A DNA stretch of 64,000 nucleotides from Monilinia fructicola (Eukaryota; Ascomycota; Leotiomycetes; Helotiales; Sclerotiniaceae), in the NCBI GenBank assembly GCA_008692225.1, contig VICG01000002.1, forward strand, positions 1,318,001 to 1,382,000. Direction: 5' to 3'. Positions 1-13,700 of this stretch are shown in pieces. Below the pieces are notes generated by a model. That model was not told where the DNA came from and ran no database searches. It saw only the letters and a list, made by a program, of their open reading frames with translations. The stretch's first letter is position 1; each line of letters begins with the position of its first letter. The translations under genes and the position numbers were made by a program.

Positions 1-1400
1 AGTGAAAGGTCTAGCTCAGAAGGTTTACTGGTGTTAGCTTGCTAGTGCACTACTTGAAAATCGATCACAAACTCGAGTAGTCAGCAACGACATGCATGCC
101 GGGAGCACATCTACACCGAGCTCGTGGTCCTGGATTTGAGAGGCCAGATTCCTTCGAGGAACAAGCGCCACTCAATACAAACGCAATATGTCAGCAGATT
201 CCGAGGCAACGTAGGTGATCGACTATACTCTAACTTGATAATCTTACCACAGAAGGAAGGTGAAATTGGTTTTCTCGTGGAAAATCTCACAAAGACACCC
301 ACTAACTGAAGTCGATTGCGGGGATCTGAATCTTGCAGTAGCGTCAAGGGTCGTCCCCGAGAACTACACAGGTTCCCAGAAGGACGGACGGATAAGCGCA
401 TAAACATGTTTGTGACCGGGGTATCACACTAAATTTAGATGCTAATTAGCGATTTGATACATACAATAATATGTGTTTATGCAATCTTTGAAGATACTTG
501 ACGAGCAAGGATGGCATTGACTAGTAGTTTGTATGTAGTATGTACAGGACAAAGGATGGGATGGTTCATGGCCCGAATGGCCTGAAGGAGGTCAGGGATC
601 TGTACACAGACGCACGAAGACGTATGAAGTCATGCTTGAAAAGAGTCGTTCGAGTCCTCGGAGATTCGGAGAAGTCGCACTGAATCTTCATCAACGGAGT
701 AGATATCGACAAAACTGAGGGATCTAAGATACGTAAATACTGAGTGATGTAAGAGACGCAAAAAGTAAGAAAAGAGAAAGCAACTTCCAAGGTTCCAGAG
801 AAAGAGATGTGCAATTAGTAGTGGAGAAACCGTGGTTGCGTTATGCGTGATGCACTTTGGTAACTTAGCGGCAGTTGTAACAAATCAAGAGTGGATATTC
901 TCATGTGTGATAGTGTACTGTACAGTCAGTCAGTCTGTACAGTCTGTAGTGTATGTAACTTACTGCAACAGGTCTGATTAAAATCCAGTCGGTTCTATTT
1001 ATTTTGGTCTTCACTAAGCAGGGGAGGCGAGGGAAGTAAGAGTAAGATACAACGTTAATGCGGGTAGTAGATTCTACTTTGGTATCCCATCTCCCCAAGT
1101 TTCAATGTCAATTGGAAAGAGCGGGAAAAAAGAGAAGAGAGAAGGGAAAAGAGAAGAAATGAAAAGAAAAGATGATTTGTTGTGTCATGATTATTTGTAT
1201 CGCCATGAACTTCTTTTTTCAATGGTAATGACGATATCGATATTGATTGATCACGAATCAAGACGAGAAGATGGTTATGATGCAGCAAAACCGGATTCAG
1301 TACAAGTACAAGTATCGAATCGAAAAATAAAAAAATCATTATGATCATGATCATGATGTGTTTTCCTATTTCCTGCTAAAAGAGGTTAGAGTGAAGATTG

Positions 1401-1472
1401 ATATATATATATATATATATATATATAGGTTATATATGTGTGTGTGTATGTATATGTATGTATATGCATGTA
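1401..1472. repeat. (TA)n followed by TG/TATG-rich microsatellite
   Basis: About 27 bases of uninterrupted AT dinucleotides are followed by a TGTG/TATGTA-rich stretch. A frame stays open through it only because the repeat lacks in-frame stops. Confidence 0.9.
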
Positions 1473-1547
1473 CATACATGTATTAGATACAGCTTGGTAG
1501 ATCAACTCGATTTGGCTGCAATGCATGTTAATAATGGGATAGAAAGT

Positions 1548-1673
1548 GTCTATTTACAAGTATTTATTTACAACTATCTAATTACAAGTATCTATTTACA
1601 AGTATCTATTTACAAGTATCTATTTACAAGTATTTATTTACAAGTATCTATTTACAAGTATCTATTTATAAGT
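1548..1673. repeat. 14-bp minisatellite (TATCTATTTACAAG)
   Basis: About nine imperfect tandem copies of a 14-bp unit with consensus TATCTATTTACAAG. Differences between copies are mostly single substitutions. The unit reads through all 14 positions without an in-frame stop, which produces a spurious open frame. Confidence 0.85.
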
Positions 1674-1739
1674 ATATATTGCACGAAGGAAATACAGTAC
1701 TGTACTCTGTACAGAGTACATGTATTGTTTCTATCCATC

Positions 1740-1806
1740 CCACCTACTCACCTACTCACCTACTCACCTATTCACCCACTAGCTCTAGCTCTAGCTCTAG
1801 CTCTAA
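1740..1806. repeat. CACCTACT octamer and AGCTCT hexamer arrays
   Basis: Four copies of an octamer near CACCTACT run into four copies of the hexamer AGCTCT. Both are short simple-sequence arrays. Confidence 0.8.
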
Positions 1807-4800
1807 AGTACCCACGTGATAGTGGCGCTTTTCCTTCAAAAATCCCGTTCCGGGCGGCTACAACAACCCGGCGCCATTAACCTTGGAAGTAATAAAATAG
1901 TAACAACTGGGGAACCTACTACTGTATCTATTTATCTACGTACCACCTACCTACCTACCTACCTATCTGGGCACTGAGGTACTGAGGTACTATCAATGTT
2001 GGTCGTGACCACTGCCAGTTGCAATTGCAAAGGTAGATAGATACGCATACTCTGCCTCTCTTTCTATTTCAGGACAACAGAAACACGAAGACCAACACGA
2101 ACAGGAATGAATGATTATGACGCTAGCTTGTACGGCTCAAGCCTTCCTCCCAAGTTGTATTCTGAAATCACCTGGGCAGCCTTAGATGGAACACTTTGGT
2201 AATGTTCCAACCTACTGTGCTGCGATTAAAGCTTCCAGGAATACGAAGGGATGGTTCTGGGAGGCAGAATCATTATTTCCAGGCAGACAGCTATGCCAGG
2301 AATCAAACATACTGGGGAAATCTATAAACATCGCAAATGATAAACAACCAGCCACCCTCCTTCGTATCCGGCCAACTTAGTACTTGCAAGTACATGATGC
2401 ACATGATACCTGCCTATATACCAATGTACCTGCAGCTTTCATATTTAGGTAAAAGCTGCAATTGTGTTTGGCTGACAAACATGACTTACTTATCTATGCA
2501 TCACTGTGCCATGTTACCGTATGCTTATTACAGAGTACATTCAAGCGAAAGAGTCTGCGCCACATCATCACCTCTCCGGACTACTTCGTTGGGATGAAGC
2601 AACTCACAAAAGTATATTTGGAGTTTCTTTTCTTTTTTTTTCAAAAAGATGGAGATGGAAACCAAGGGGATTGGTTAGATGTCAAAAATATATGCATTCC
2701 AGCTGATTCTTTGTTCTGTTTTGTACAAGGGCATCCGAATTCTTAAATGAAGAATAATCCTTCTCTAGCCGCTGTCGATCCATTTCACTCTATGTTACCT
2801 TGATGAGCTAAGCCCCAAAGTTGGGAAGGTCGTATTGATTACACACATACATACAATCGGTTCAATTCAAGCTTGGAACATATTGAACAGCCATTGAACA
2901 TTTCGGCTTAAGACCAAATCCGTGAGCTGAAACGAAATGGGATAACTCGGTATGTACTGTAGGATTACTCCGATTCACGAGTGTGCGCGCGTGTGAATTT
3001 GCTTACCCGACTTTCTCCGCTTCACCTGCAAATCGTAAAAGTTCTACAATCATGATTTGGCCAACAGTTCTAACATATTGCCAGTCTTTACCCAGAGGCA
3101 TAGAAAGGTACCATAATAGTATCAGCTTCCAGTTTATGAGAAATAGTATCTCTAAACGGTTCCATACCAGAAGGATATTCATCAATTTTTTTAGTTGGAA
3201 GGGCTATGACGATTCTTACCAAAAATATCAGAGGGTCCTATCGAAGATTCGTCATTACCAACGGTTTGATGAAATTAATGATCCTCCTGTATGAAATTTG
3301 TCGTACTGCATTTCTTGTGGTTGCACTAAACGGCCCTTGAAGACTCCATCCCATATCAAAACGGCACAGTTGTACTTGTTGCCTCCGCCTTGCCGCTCGT
3401 CCTGCAAGGCTGTTTCGAGTATGATTTTTAGGATTCTTCATTCCCTTACGGTACATCGTTCATAGATCATCCACATTTATCTCAGACACAAAACCAGGTA
3501 CAAAAACCTGTCCAATCAAAACCCTTTCGTAACACTTCATATTGACGAGATGCCAGTTTCAGTATTCAAAGAATCTTGGTTGGAATTCATATATTAGCAA
3601 TAAGAGCTAATAGATATATACCCATTCGATTTGGAGGAACCAGAAGCATGATCCTTCGGAACCCACTATTAATCCTGAAATTTCAACATTGAGAAATTGA
3701 AAGAGTAATATGTCGGAGAAAACCCAGACTATCACCATCCTCTGTTATTTTCAACGATTGAACTGTATCGTCGCAGCATTGGTAGATGTTACTTGGCTGA
3801 ACAAAGCCACTTAACACCAATCTGGCACTGCTGCTTTCGTCCAAGCGTTGAATACCAAACTGGGGAAATCCAACGGCAGAATTTGAAATCTTACACACAG
3901 AATTTTATACCCAGATATTGATTTCAAGGCTATCTGTTTGCCTTGGCTTTTCGTTTGCTTATTTGATCTTACTTGACTCCATTCCGTATGATGGCTCTCA
4001 TTCCAGGTGGCTTCGCAGAGTTACATCAATCACTACCAGGAATAACCAAAGCATTGTCGTTTGAAATTACAAATAAGTAACATGTCTGGGCTCCCTACTA
4101 TCAGCAGCGTTACTGTAGCCTAGTCCGCTGGAGGCTGCCGGGACTCAATCTAGACAATTTCATGCATTTGAGTCGCTTTCCCTCTTAATCTGCCATTTTT
4201 GTAGTTGGAGGAAGAAAAATTGAAAGTTTTATTTACTCGTCTCGATTTACATTACTAAGTTTGCCGTTAAACAGCGAGATCTGGGTTCTCATCTTTTGGA
4301 TTTTCATTCTTAGATCCGCCAACCATGGTCCAGCGGCTCATTTGTTAGCTTCAATCCTCGTCTTCCAATTACTAAGAGCCTCGAGTAAGAAAATACTTAT
4401 CCGAGCCAGTGGTGCCGACTCCAACGTGTTGTTGATGAAACCCCATCGACCCACCTACCATAATCAAGGCTGAACCAAGACTCTCTTTACCAATCGGACA
4501 AACGCCAACCACGCCATCACAGTTCTTGCTAGTACCCCCATGTTCCACTTTCAAAGTTCCACGTGGAATTCCGTATTTAGGACCAATTATCTATGGAATC
4601 ATCGTATACAGGTACCACTGGGGAACAGTTCATCCGGCTCCGGCTCCCGAAATATGATATACCACTGCACATAATAAGCACTTGTTTCCCCATCAAGTTA
4701 TTTCTCGAACCAGGAACGTGATAAAATGTCTCGGAAGACAAATTGTGATGATTACGACGCTTTGATTGGATGAGGTGAGATGACTGAAGAAATTATTCCT

Positions 4801-7313
4801 GATATTTGATTGGATTGTGCTTTGTGTAGGGGGACCTTGGAAGCTTATGTGATATTTTAGTTGACAGATGCCACGCGATGAGATATTTTTAAAGATCACT
4901 TGGGGGCTTGCCCTGTGGACTAGGTTGTTTGGGGGCACAAAGCATGGTCGTTGATTATTCATCAGGAAGGTTGTGGACATTTATAAGGTTACTTATGAAG
5001 ATATTGTTCTATCATGGGTGCAAGTATGATTTGGTGCTTCTCGGCAACATTGAGCGGTCTTCAAGTGGATTGATCGTGAAATTATTGTTATGTTTTGGAG
5101 CTTGATTAATCTTTTCGCTTAATTTGATCGTTCTCGTCGGATGATAATGGATCCTTCTTGCTTGGATATATCAAATGAAATTCTCGGCCAGATTCAAAAG
5201 CTGTTGCAAGGTCGGGGCTCAGAATATAGCTTAAGTAAGCAGCGGCAACGAACGGTAACTCGAAACCGAGTTTGGGTAAAAGTACACTGCCCATGATGGA
5301 AGATAAGAATAGGTCTACCAACCTACAAAGAGGTTAATTCACAATCGAATTCTACGGATGTTTATCCACGAGTGCGTATTTTGAAACCAATCTTTTCGCA
5401 GATGAGTATACAGTACTAGTGAAAAGCAAACGACGACACTGTTATATATATGAATTTCCTCATACACTTGATCTCGAACTTTCCCCGTTCTCACAGCTGA
5501 TGATGGATATGGTGTCGAAGAGTGAAGGTAGGTAGGTAAGACCATCGACCCACCTGAGTATATACTGTATACGTATTCTCAAAAGCCCATAAACTAGAAT
5601 ATACCTCGGATTGGGATAGGAAGAAGATGACAATATATCATCATAGCAGAATAACAACACTCACCCACCCCCTCAACCAAAAGCCCTCAAACAAATCTAC
5701 CATCCTCATCCCAACCCCCCAAGCAAATAGCGTGTAAACACTCCATCAAACCCCGAACGCCATATTCTCATCCAACAAATCCTATCGCACGCTTGCAAGT
5801 TTCCTCGCAACAACGCCCCCAGTTAAGTCAGCGTCTGATTCTGATGTGCGGTGCGCGAGATTGGGGAAGGGATGGGTGTTTGTGTATTTTGATTGTGAGG
5901 CTGGGGGTTTGCGTTTGCGTTTGCGTTTACGTTGGTGTTTCTTTTATTTTCTTTTTTTCTAATGTTAGTTTGAGTTACTGGATTTTTATTTTGTCGTGTG
6001 AGTTTGCCATGTGGTGCGGTATGGAGGATCGGAGGGGATGCTGGGTTGTGGGTGAGGTGGTGCTTGGGATTTTGACGCTTTTTCGAGAGGGTGGATGGGG
6101 GGTATTGGGGATGGGATGGGCTGGGTGGTAGGATGTGCGGAGTGGTAGAGGAGCGAGGTGGTGGGGATGATATTGCCAGGGGGATTGAGGCGACTGTAAT
6201 GTGGGGTTTTGGGTCGCGGGGTTTGGAGATGTTGATGAAGAACTGTTCGTGATGATGACGGGGAGACGGTGGATTAAGAGGGGACATGGGAAGAGAGGGG
6301 TGCGACACAGGGGGATTATTGTGATAGGGGTGAGATGCTGGAGAGAGGCTTGTGTAGGGATGAAATCTTATATCGTAGATTCGAGAGGAGTGGAGTGGAC
6401 GTTTAACGAATAGGGAATTAAGCTGGTTGGATATTTGCCAGATAATCAGCTATCACGCTGTATCGATGAAGGGGCCCCCGTATCTACGCCAGCCTCTGAA
6501 TTAATTACTTTGCTGAAGGTCAGTTGACTTGATGATTCGCTATATTTCCTCCTCTTCTATCTACATCTCAGGCATAGAAAGGGAATCTCAATCTGATCCC
6601 TAGAATCCGGAATGTTTACTCCTGTCTATCCCGCAGATATGATTCCAGACAGGGGACCGACTCAACGCGTCACGTTGCTTCTACCATCTTCATGTGAGTC
6701 TTGTTGCGACGCGAGAACTCCTCGATCAAGTAAATTTATCATTTATCCCTTCGTCATCCACGTACTAGGGACGCTCCATCATACAAACTTAAATTATAAT
6801 AGATGATGATGCATAAATTACCCAGGGACATCTGGGTGATAGTCGCTGGATCCAAGATTAGGAGTTTGTTGGGAAAGGAAGGTATGGCTTCGTTTTGGTT
6901 CCCGGGGAATTATGAATGGCGATCAACTGGATTATGATAATTTGATGATTTGGTGTTGGGTGAAAGAGAGAGAGGAAACATCTGCTAATTTTACAGGTTT
7001 GCGAGATGCAGCGAGCAGTGAGGACTTGGAGTCATTTGTCGGTTTTAGGGATATGGTAAGGTTGACTTTGTTTTTTTTTTCTTTTTTTTTTTCTTCGAAA
7101 GCATAGGTGTTGCATGTATTGTGGGAAATGCGGCGAACTTGGAGGAATATGTAGATGAAAGTCTCACTTCTGAGGGTTTGCCAGGGACTGGCAAATACTA
7201 ACAGCTGCATCACCTAGAACCCAAGTTTGGGGGTTCTGTCTAGACCTTTGTACTGCCGATGCGTCGTGTTTTGAACAGCTACAAACACTGGTGGATGTCC
7301 CGGGTATTGAATT

Positions 7314-7356
7314 AGAGCTTGGGGCTTGGGGCTTGGGGCTTGGGGCTTGGGGCTTG
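7314..7356. repeat. Heptamer array (GGGGCTT)n
   Basis: Five perfect or near-perfect tandem copies of GGGGCTT. The G-runs are evenly spaced on one strand. Nothing nearby suggests a gene that it would regulate. Confidence 0.9.
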
Positions 7357-9577
7357 CACATAAACTCAGTGTAGAAATCGAGTCTGATTTGAAGCAAGGT
7401 CTTGGCTCGGTCTGGTTTGTATCCCAACACAGTTCTCCAAACCGATGAAGCTTTCTTTTTCTGGAAGTGGAGATCAAATAATCATAAACGGGGTAATAAG
7501 TCGGCGTTGAGTATGAATTGCGATATATGCAATGTGTGTACTGCGTCGAACGAGATCCCACTGAAAAGAAGCGAAGCTTCACGTGAAACGTTAGGCTTCA
7601 TATACTAACCACCAATCAAGCCGGTAATTTGAAGGCTACTGTTGGAATACGAATCAACATGATGGCCGCCTACATGGTTGTGAAGAACGATGAATGAAAT
7701 CGAATCTGGAGCAATTTCTTCAGAAGCTGCATCAATCGTACATTAGGTTAGGGGATTTTGATGCTCTCTCGAAATGGGTCTAGGAAAGACAGATGGAAAG
7801 AGTCATCGAAAGCCCTGATCCTAGATACGAAATTATAACGCAGTGGAGTATATGGAGGTTTTGTGTGAAGATGAGATTACTTCACACTTTATATCCTGAG
7901 AATGATGGGTGAATATAGTAGTTCAAACTTCAAAGACAGCTCTGCGTTATTGTAGGGGTAAAATCAGTGAACTATCTCCATAGGAATCTCAGCACATTCT
8001 TTTCGTGAGTACTGGCAGTGTGCTGTATTTTGAGGTTTTGTATCCTGTGGCCGAGATGCATTGAATGCCCCCGAGTAACTTATAACATTCTTAATATATC
8101 ACTCTTTCTGTGTGTTCGCGTAGAGTTTGGTTGGCATGATAGAGAGAAGTACTTGACTTTCAGATGATAGTAAAATAATGCTCAAGAATTATGAAGATTC
8201 AAAAATATCGACATGTGTCATCGGATGAGATATTCAATAGTTAAGCGGAACAGTCTCCTTTCTTTCACTCGGTTATTCCACAATATAGAGTTGGGCCAAT
8301 ACCTGTGCAGCTCTTACATATTGATCGATTCTATTCTCAACAAATTGCTTGAACTGAGTGTATCTCAAATACCCAGAGATTTGTTTAGGAATCTCAAAGG
8401 TGGCTAAGCTTTAACCTCAAGAAACGCTGTAAAAAATATCATCCATCTGTTTCTAAAATCATCCATGAAAGATGATTAATACAAGCATCACGTGGTCCTT
8501 CCAAAATTAGATGCTTGCATATATACAAACGAGAACAACAACATCTCATCCTATATCTCAAGTTCTTCTTGAAGTAAATGATACTCCTATTTACTTGTTT
8601 CGCACAAACAGATGTTTCACCGGATCTGACGGAAAGGTAAAGAAGAGAGAAGAAATAAACAGATACAGTATTGATAGCCTGCTAATCGGACACGACTCAT
8701 GTTTTGTATAACGAAGATTCGCCGCATGTCAGAACTTTCCGCAGCGGGGCAATTTATTTACCGATGCGCGTACATGGATGACCACATTGGAGACTGGAGA
8801 CAATGTACCTCTCTAAGCATCTTAAAATTTGGTCAGTTTGAGCCTTCGAAGTCCTAACATCTTGGAGTTCAACCTTTAAGGGGTAAGAACACTGATGAAG
8901 GGGTAAGCCTTTCAACAAGATTAGTCACGACTCACTTAATATTAGTTCTAATCGAGTTGTCACAAAGGATAGTCACATCCGATATAATCTGCATCAACTA
9001 GGTCAACCTTAACTCCTCCTCCGTCTCGACTCTACGGATGTCTTTCCTCAAATAGATATTTTATGGTATTGTGGAACCATTTTCATTCTTTGTTGTCAAG
9101 GTGGCGGCTTTGGCGGGGTGTTCTTCCAAACGATAACCTTCCGAGAACCTCGGCATTGCAATGGTGGCCAGAAAATATCCACATTCTTCAGCGAAAAGCT
9201 TACCAATACAGCACCTGGGCATACATAAACTTAAACTCAAGTCTCTTCCATGGCATCGGGGACGGAGATATCGATTCAATGGAGAAGATTTCCATGAAAG
9301 CGACGAATAAGAAGAGGAAGTGTTTGATACTAGTACACTCCGAAAGGTAGGTGATTGTGAGAAGTGTCTAGAAATCTTATGGTTTGAGCTTGGATGAAGA
9401 TATTTGCTAGAGAGCGCGTCATACCCAAGGGATTTTTCCATTACAAAGACTTTGTTCATTTATATCTCTCTACATATCCCCCATTTACTATTGCTATACT
9501 CAATACTATACCCAATTGCTATTTCTTTGCCATTCACGCTTTACAGTAATCGATAAATACCAACAAAAACAGCAAAC

Positions 9578-10743
9578 ATGGTTCAAAACAAAGGTCTCAT
9601 CTTTAAGCAAATTCCTCAGGGAGTTCCTGTCCCAGGGAAGGACTTGGTAGTTGAGACCCGCGAGTTCGATCTCGAGCAAGCACCACCACCAGGAGGTATC
9701 ACAACAAAGAACTTCTATGCCTCCTTCGACCCCTACCAACGTGGACGCATGAGAGCCGCCGAAGCCAAATCTTACTCCCCAGCATTCCCATTAGGACAAC
9801 CTATTAACAACAACACTGTTGCCAAAGTTATCAAGTCCGACAACCCCAAATTCCAACCAGGAGATCTTCTCACCGGCTTCATCTGGACTGAAGAGTACTC
9901 TGCTCTCCCAAAACAACTGGCTGATGGTGCAAACAAAATTGAGAACCCATATAACTTGGATGTAAAGCATTTCCTAGGAGCATTGGGCAGTAAGTTATTC
10001 TAGTCAATTGGTATGAAAATATATATGCTAATCTTGCTCCTCCCCTAGTGCCCGGATTGACTGCCTACTCTTCTTTCTACGAAATCGGTAAGCCCGTTAA
10101 AGGAGAAACCATCTTCATCTCCTCTGCTTCGGGAGCCGTCGGAGCACTTGTTGGACAGCTTGCCAAGCACGAGGGCCTCAAGGTTATCGGATCCGTCGGC
10201 TCAGATGACAAATTAAAATATATCATCGACGATTTGAAATTCGATGGAGGCTTCAACTATAAAACCGAGAAACCGGCCGATGCACTCAAGCGTCTCGCAC
10301 CAAACGGTGTTGATATCTACTACGAGAATGTCGGAGGTGAACAATTAGAAGCAGCTATTAACGCCATGAATGACCACGGAAGGATCATCGCTTGTGGTAT
10401 GATTAGCGAGTACAGCAAAGCTGAAAGTGAAAGATACCCTATCAAGAATTTGATGAGTATCGTGGCGAAGAGAATCACAATGAGAGGTTTCATTGTTGGC
10501 GATGCCAACATGGGTCCATTACACCTTAAGGCCAGAAACGAGAATGTTGCCAAGTGGTTGGCGGATGGAACCTTCAAGGCTACTTTGAGTGTTACTGACG
10601 GTATTGATAATGGCCCAGAGGGATTTGTTGGTATGCTTGAAGGAAAGAACTTTGGAAAGGCAGTGCTTAAGATTGCGGATATCGAGGTGAGTTCTATTTG
10701 TTAGATGAATATTCAAGAGTGGTGCTAATATAATTCATAGTAA
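9578..10743 (+). CDS. NADP-dependent medium-chain (leukotriene B4 12-hydroxydehydrogenase-like) oxidoreductase
   Basis: Exons 9578-9989, 10049-10686 and 10741-10743 give 350 residues, the usual length of this zinc-free branch of the medium-chain reductases, which reduce alkenal or prostaglandin-like double bonds with NADPH in the cytosol. The N-terminal catalytic fold includes FYASFDPYQRGRM. The nucleotide-binding domain carries the glycine-rich ASGAVGALVGQLAK near residue 164, followed by DIYYENVGG and a GMISEYS segment, all family landmarks. Intron 1 splits codon 138 (A|TG) and joins GALG to MPGLTAY. Intron 2 (10687-10740, with a good CTAAT branch site) lies directly before the TAA stop. 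If it were retained the protein would end four residues later. The exact substrate cannot be read from sequence. Confidence 0.9.
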
Positions 10744-13700
10744 ATAATGTATATTTCAGACGCTAGAAGACATTTGAAATAGTAATACAAAAAAAGAAAG
10801 AATATACCACCATTTGATCCGTTCGAGATCTCCCATTTCCTCATATGTTCCTGCGTGAACAACATGAACATAATTCATGAAGTTCCCACGAGGGGTCTCG
10901 TTTCTTTTCTTTTGCAGTGATTCTATTCAAACTCCTTGAATAAGTATTCATCTAATGCTTCTAGAAAAGCACTCGATACTTTCTTTCAAAAGCTGCCCTA
11001 TTTGCGATGATTCTAAGTTCAAAGGGAATCTTTTGTAAAGTTGATCAGTCTTTGTTCCATAGCCCGCTCAGTAGAGGTATGAACTAGGTAGGACATCGTC
11101 TCTTACATCATCTATCCTCTATCTTTTATGTATTGGGTTTTAGCACTTGTATTATGTATTCTGATGGTACGGAGTAGTCGTCCCATATGGTTATGTCTCT
11201 TTGATCAATATATGTTGTGGGCATATCGTGAGTTTACGGTGCCAAGCCTATTATCATATCCATGAGACACAAATTCTCACGGCTCGGACTCTCCCCACAA
11301 CCATATTGTATTATCCACCATCTAATCCACTACCCACCACCAAATTACCTAAAAGAAACTTGGACCATGGGTAAATTCCATTCCTGTCCATTACCTTCTG
11401 TACCCTTATTTTTCAGATCCAGACAGACAGACAAGACACCTTTGAGGAATCTAGCTCAAATTTCCAGAAAATCCAAGCAAAAAAAGATTTTCTTTTGGGG
11501 AGATTTCGACAAAAGGTAAGTTGGTTAACATGATTAGTTGCCCGTTCTAGGAATCGAACCTAGGATCTCATCATTTGCATATACTAGTGATGCGCTTTAC
11601 CGCTAAGCCAAACGGGCGTTCGTGTGGTTCGTTGTTAGTAGAGTTAATAATTGGGAATATATTCAAACGTATGCGAGTGGAAGGGGTAGGTGGGGAGGGG
11701 TCCACTGTGTTTGGGGCAGGGGTTTCGCGTTGTGGATTTGACGGTTCGGTTTGTGCTTCAGGTGAATTTGCGGGTTGGATGGATGAAATATTGCTTTGTG
11801 AGGGAGGTGGAAGTTTGTAGTTGGAAGTTGGATGTTTATGATGTAGGTCGGTGTCGGTTGCCGAGAGGTGGAAGGTAAACGGCGAGTGAGTGTGCTGGCC
11901 ACTGGATGCTTTTGCTAATATTCATATTCATATCATTATTGTTATGCTATTGGAACAATTATATCGAGAGAAGCTCTATTAGAGGTCACGGTGTAATGTG
12001 AAGATTGTCGGGGGATGTGTACACATGGTTTCGAACTGACTCTTTAAAGATATGTTCGAGATAAACATCAAAAGTCACATCATACGATGTGCCCCCATAG
12101 TTGAGTTATGAGACATAAATTCTATCGTCATGAACTGCCTTCGTCCCACGAAATACTTTTCTGGTCCAGCTCCAAATTAGATAACGTACTGCAATCGTCA
12201 TTCCTGGAGGGTGGGCTAAAATCCTGGCGTCTAGCGACCCTCTCTTTGGTTTCTTGTATCTTTTAGACAGCATGTATAGGAACGGTTTTACGTGATGGCA
12301 ACTTCTGTAAAGCGCTCTCTAGATTCCTTAGTTCCCTTGCTTCCATTGGTACCTTCGATACCTCAACCTCCATCGTCTTGGCTATTTAGCGTCCGTCTGA
12401 ACACCTCTCTTCACTATCTCATGCGTGTTACATATTAGCTCCCCAGTGATAGCTCGAGAGTCTCTATTCTAAAACCGTAGTAGGAAAGTGAGGAAGACTA
12501 CTATTTTGCAGTACAGCAGACTGCGGCATATTTCTTTCTGGTACAGAGTGAACCGATCTTTTTGCTTCCAGTGAATCACACCTCGCTTGGTGATTGCCAG
12601 TTTATTCTCCTTTGTAGAAATGAATTCTTCTCTGACTGAAAGATGAAATTGCTTTTGGTCAGCCGGACGACTCCAATCCGCTGGGATCAACAATTTCGCA
12701 TCTGGAATCTGGATTCAGGCAGAACTTCTATTTATTGATATTGCAGACCGAAAAAATGGTTGCCAGGATGAAGCCTACATCTTTTTAAACTAATTGTATG
12801 GTAAATACATGGCTCGAGATCTTTAAGACTGGTGAATGCTTTGCCGATCATTGATTGGCGATAGGTAGTAAAAGTGTCTTAGCAATGAAGTTGAGCTGAA
12901 GGTCGCTCAGGACTACTTTCTTCTCAAACACGCTTCTCATGCAGAAATTCTATATTTTAATCGAAAAAGAGTATGAGACTTCCTTTGAAGCTCATTGCTA
13001 TCATGTCCAGGTCGGGGTGATGCAAACCTTTGCTGACAGCTAATGAATTATCTTTCACCTACTTAGAGATATCGAGCCAAGAAACGAAAATTTCCAGAGG
13101 CTACTGCTATTAGTGAATGATTTTCAGGGGTAAACCGACGGTCCATTGTTTGATAACCGAGCTTGAATGAACCCTTCATTTCGCTTGTTTCGATATCATA
13201 AAACCGTATCCAGCGTGTCTTGGTGAAGGCAGGCAATTAATTAGTCAATAGTCACAATCGTGCCAAACTTCAATTTAACTCGCGGTCAAAATTAGATTTG
13301 AATTGACGTGCAGCACTGTCATATACCACTATTGGCCAGCGGACGATTTAACATCCAATATGTGTTTTCTGTGTGTATATGCAATAGCTTGAAGACAATG
13401 GCCCTTGTATCGATCTAGCCCAAACATTCATAAAAAGGCTCCCCTGATAAGCTGGCTGATAATATATGGACCAATGAAGGGTATATGGATGTAATTTAAC
13501 TATAAATTGATGACGGCTATCTGATACTGTTCCTAACAAGACTTTTGATCCAGGCCTCCACTTCTCGAAGATGCTCACATATGGCAGGGAACACATTTTG
13601 ACGGAATTTAGATAGGCTTCATGTTTTCGTGGCACGCTTTATATACGTAAAATCACCTATCTTTGTGGCAGTCGCGATCTACCGTGGAAGCTTTTATCAA

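Larger units (their letters stand above)
1..9577. other. Gene-poor region, no supported gene
   Basis: No reading frame in the first 9.5 kb shows a recognisable domain, a run of spliceable exons or convincing protein composition on either strand. Open frames here are short or are by-products of simple repeats. The DNA is moderately AT-rich, with scattered microsatellites listed separately. Decayed or non-coding genes could be present, but nothing seen here identifies them. Confidence 0.6.

Noticed and set aside
1398..1880. 160-residue open frame rich in Ile/Tyr
   Set aside because: It is the translation of a TA microsatellite and a 14-bp minisatellite that happen to lack in-frame stops.
5793..6413. 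Overlapping open frames on both strands (161 residues on minus, Pro/His/Asn-rich)
   Set aside because: Composition follows a G/T-biased low-complexity stretch including GCGTTT repeats; no domain or splice structure.
7314..7356. GGGGCTT array as a telomere-like or G-quadruplex regulatory element
   Set aside because: It is not a known telomere unit and has no adjacent gene; five copies are adequately explained as a simple minisatellite.
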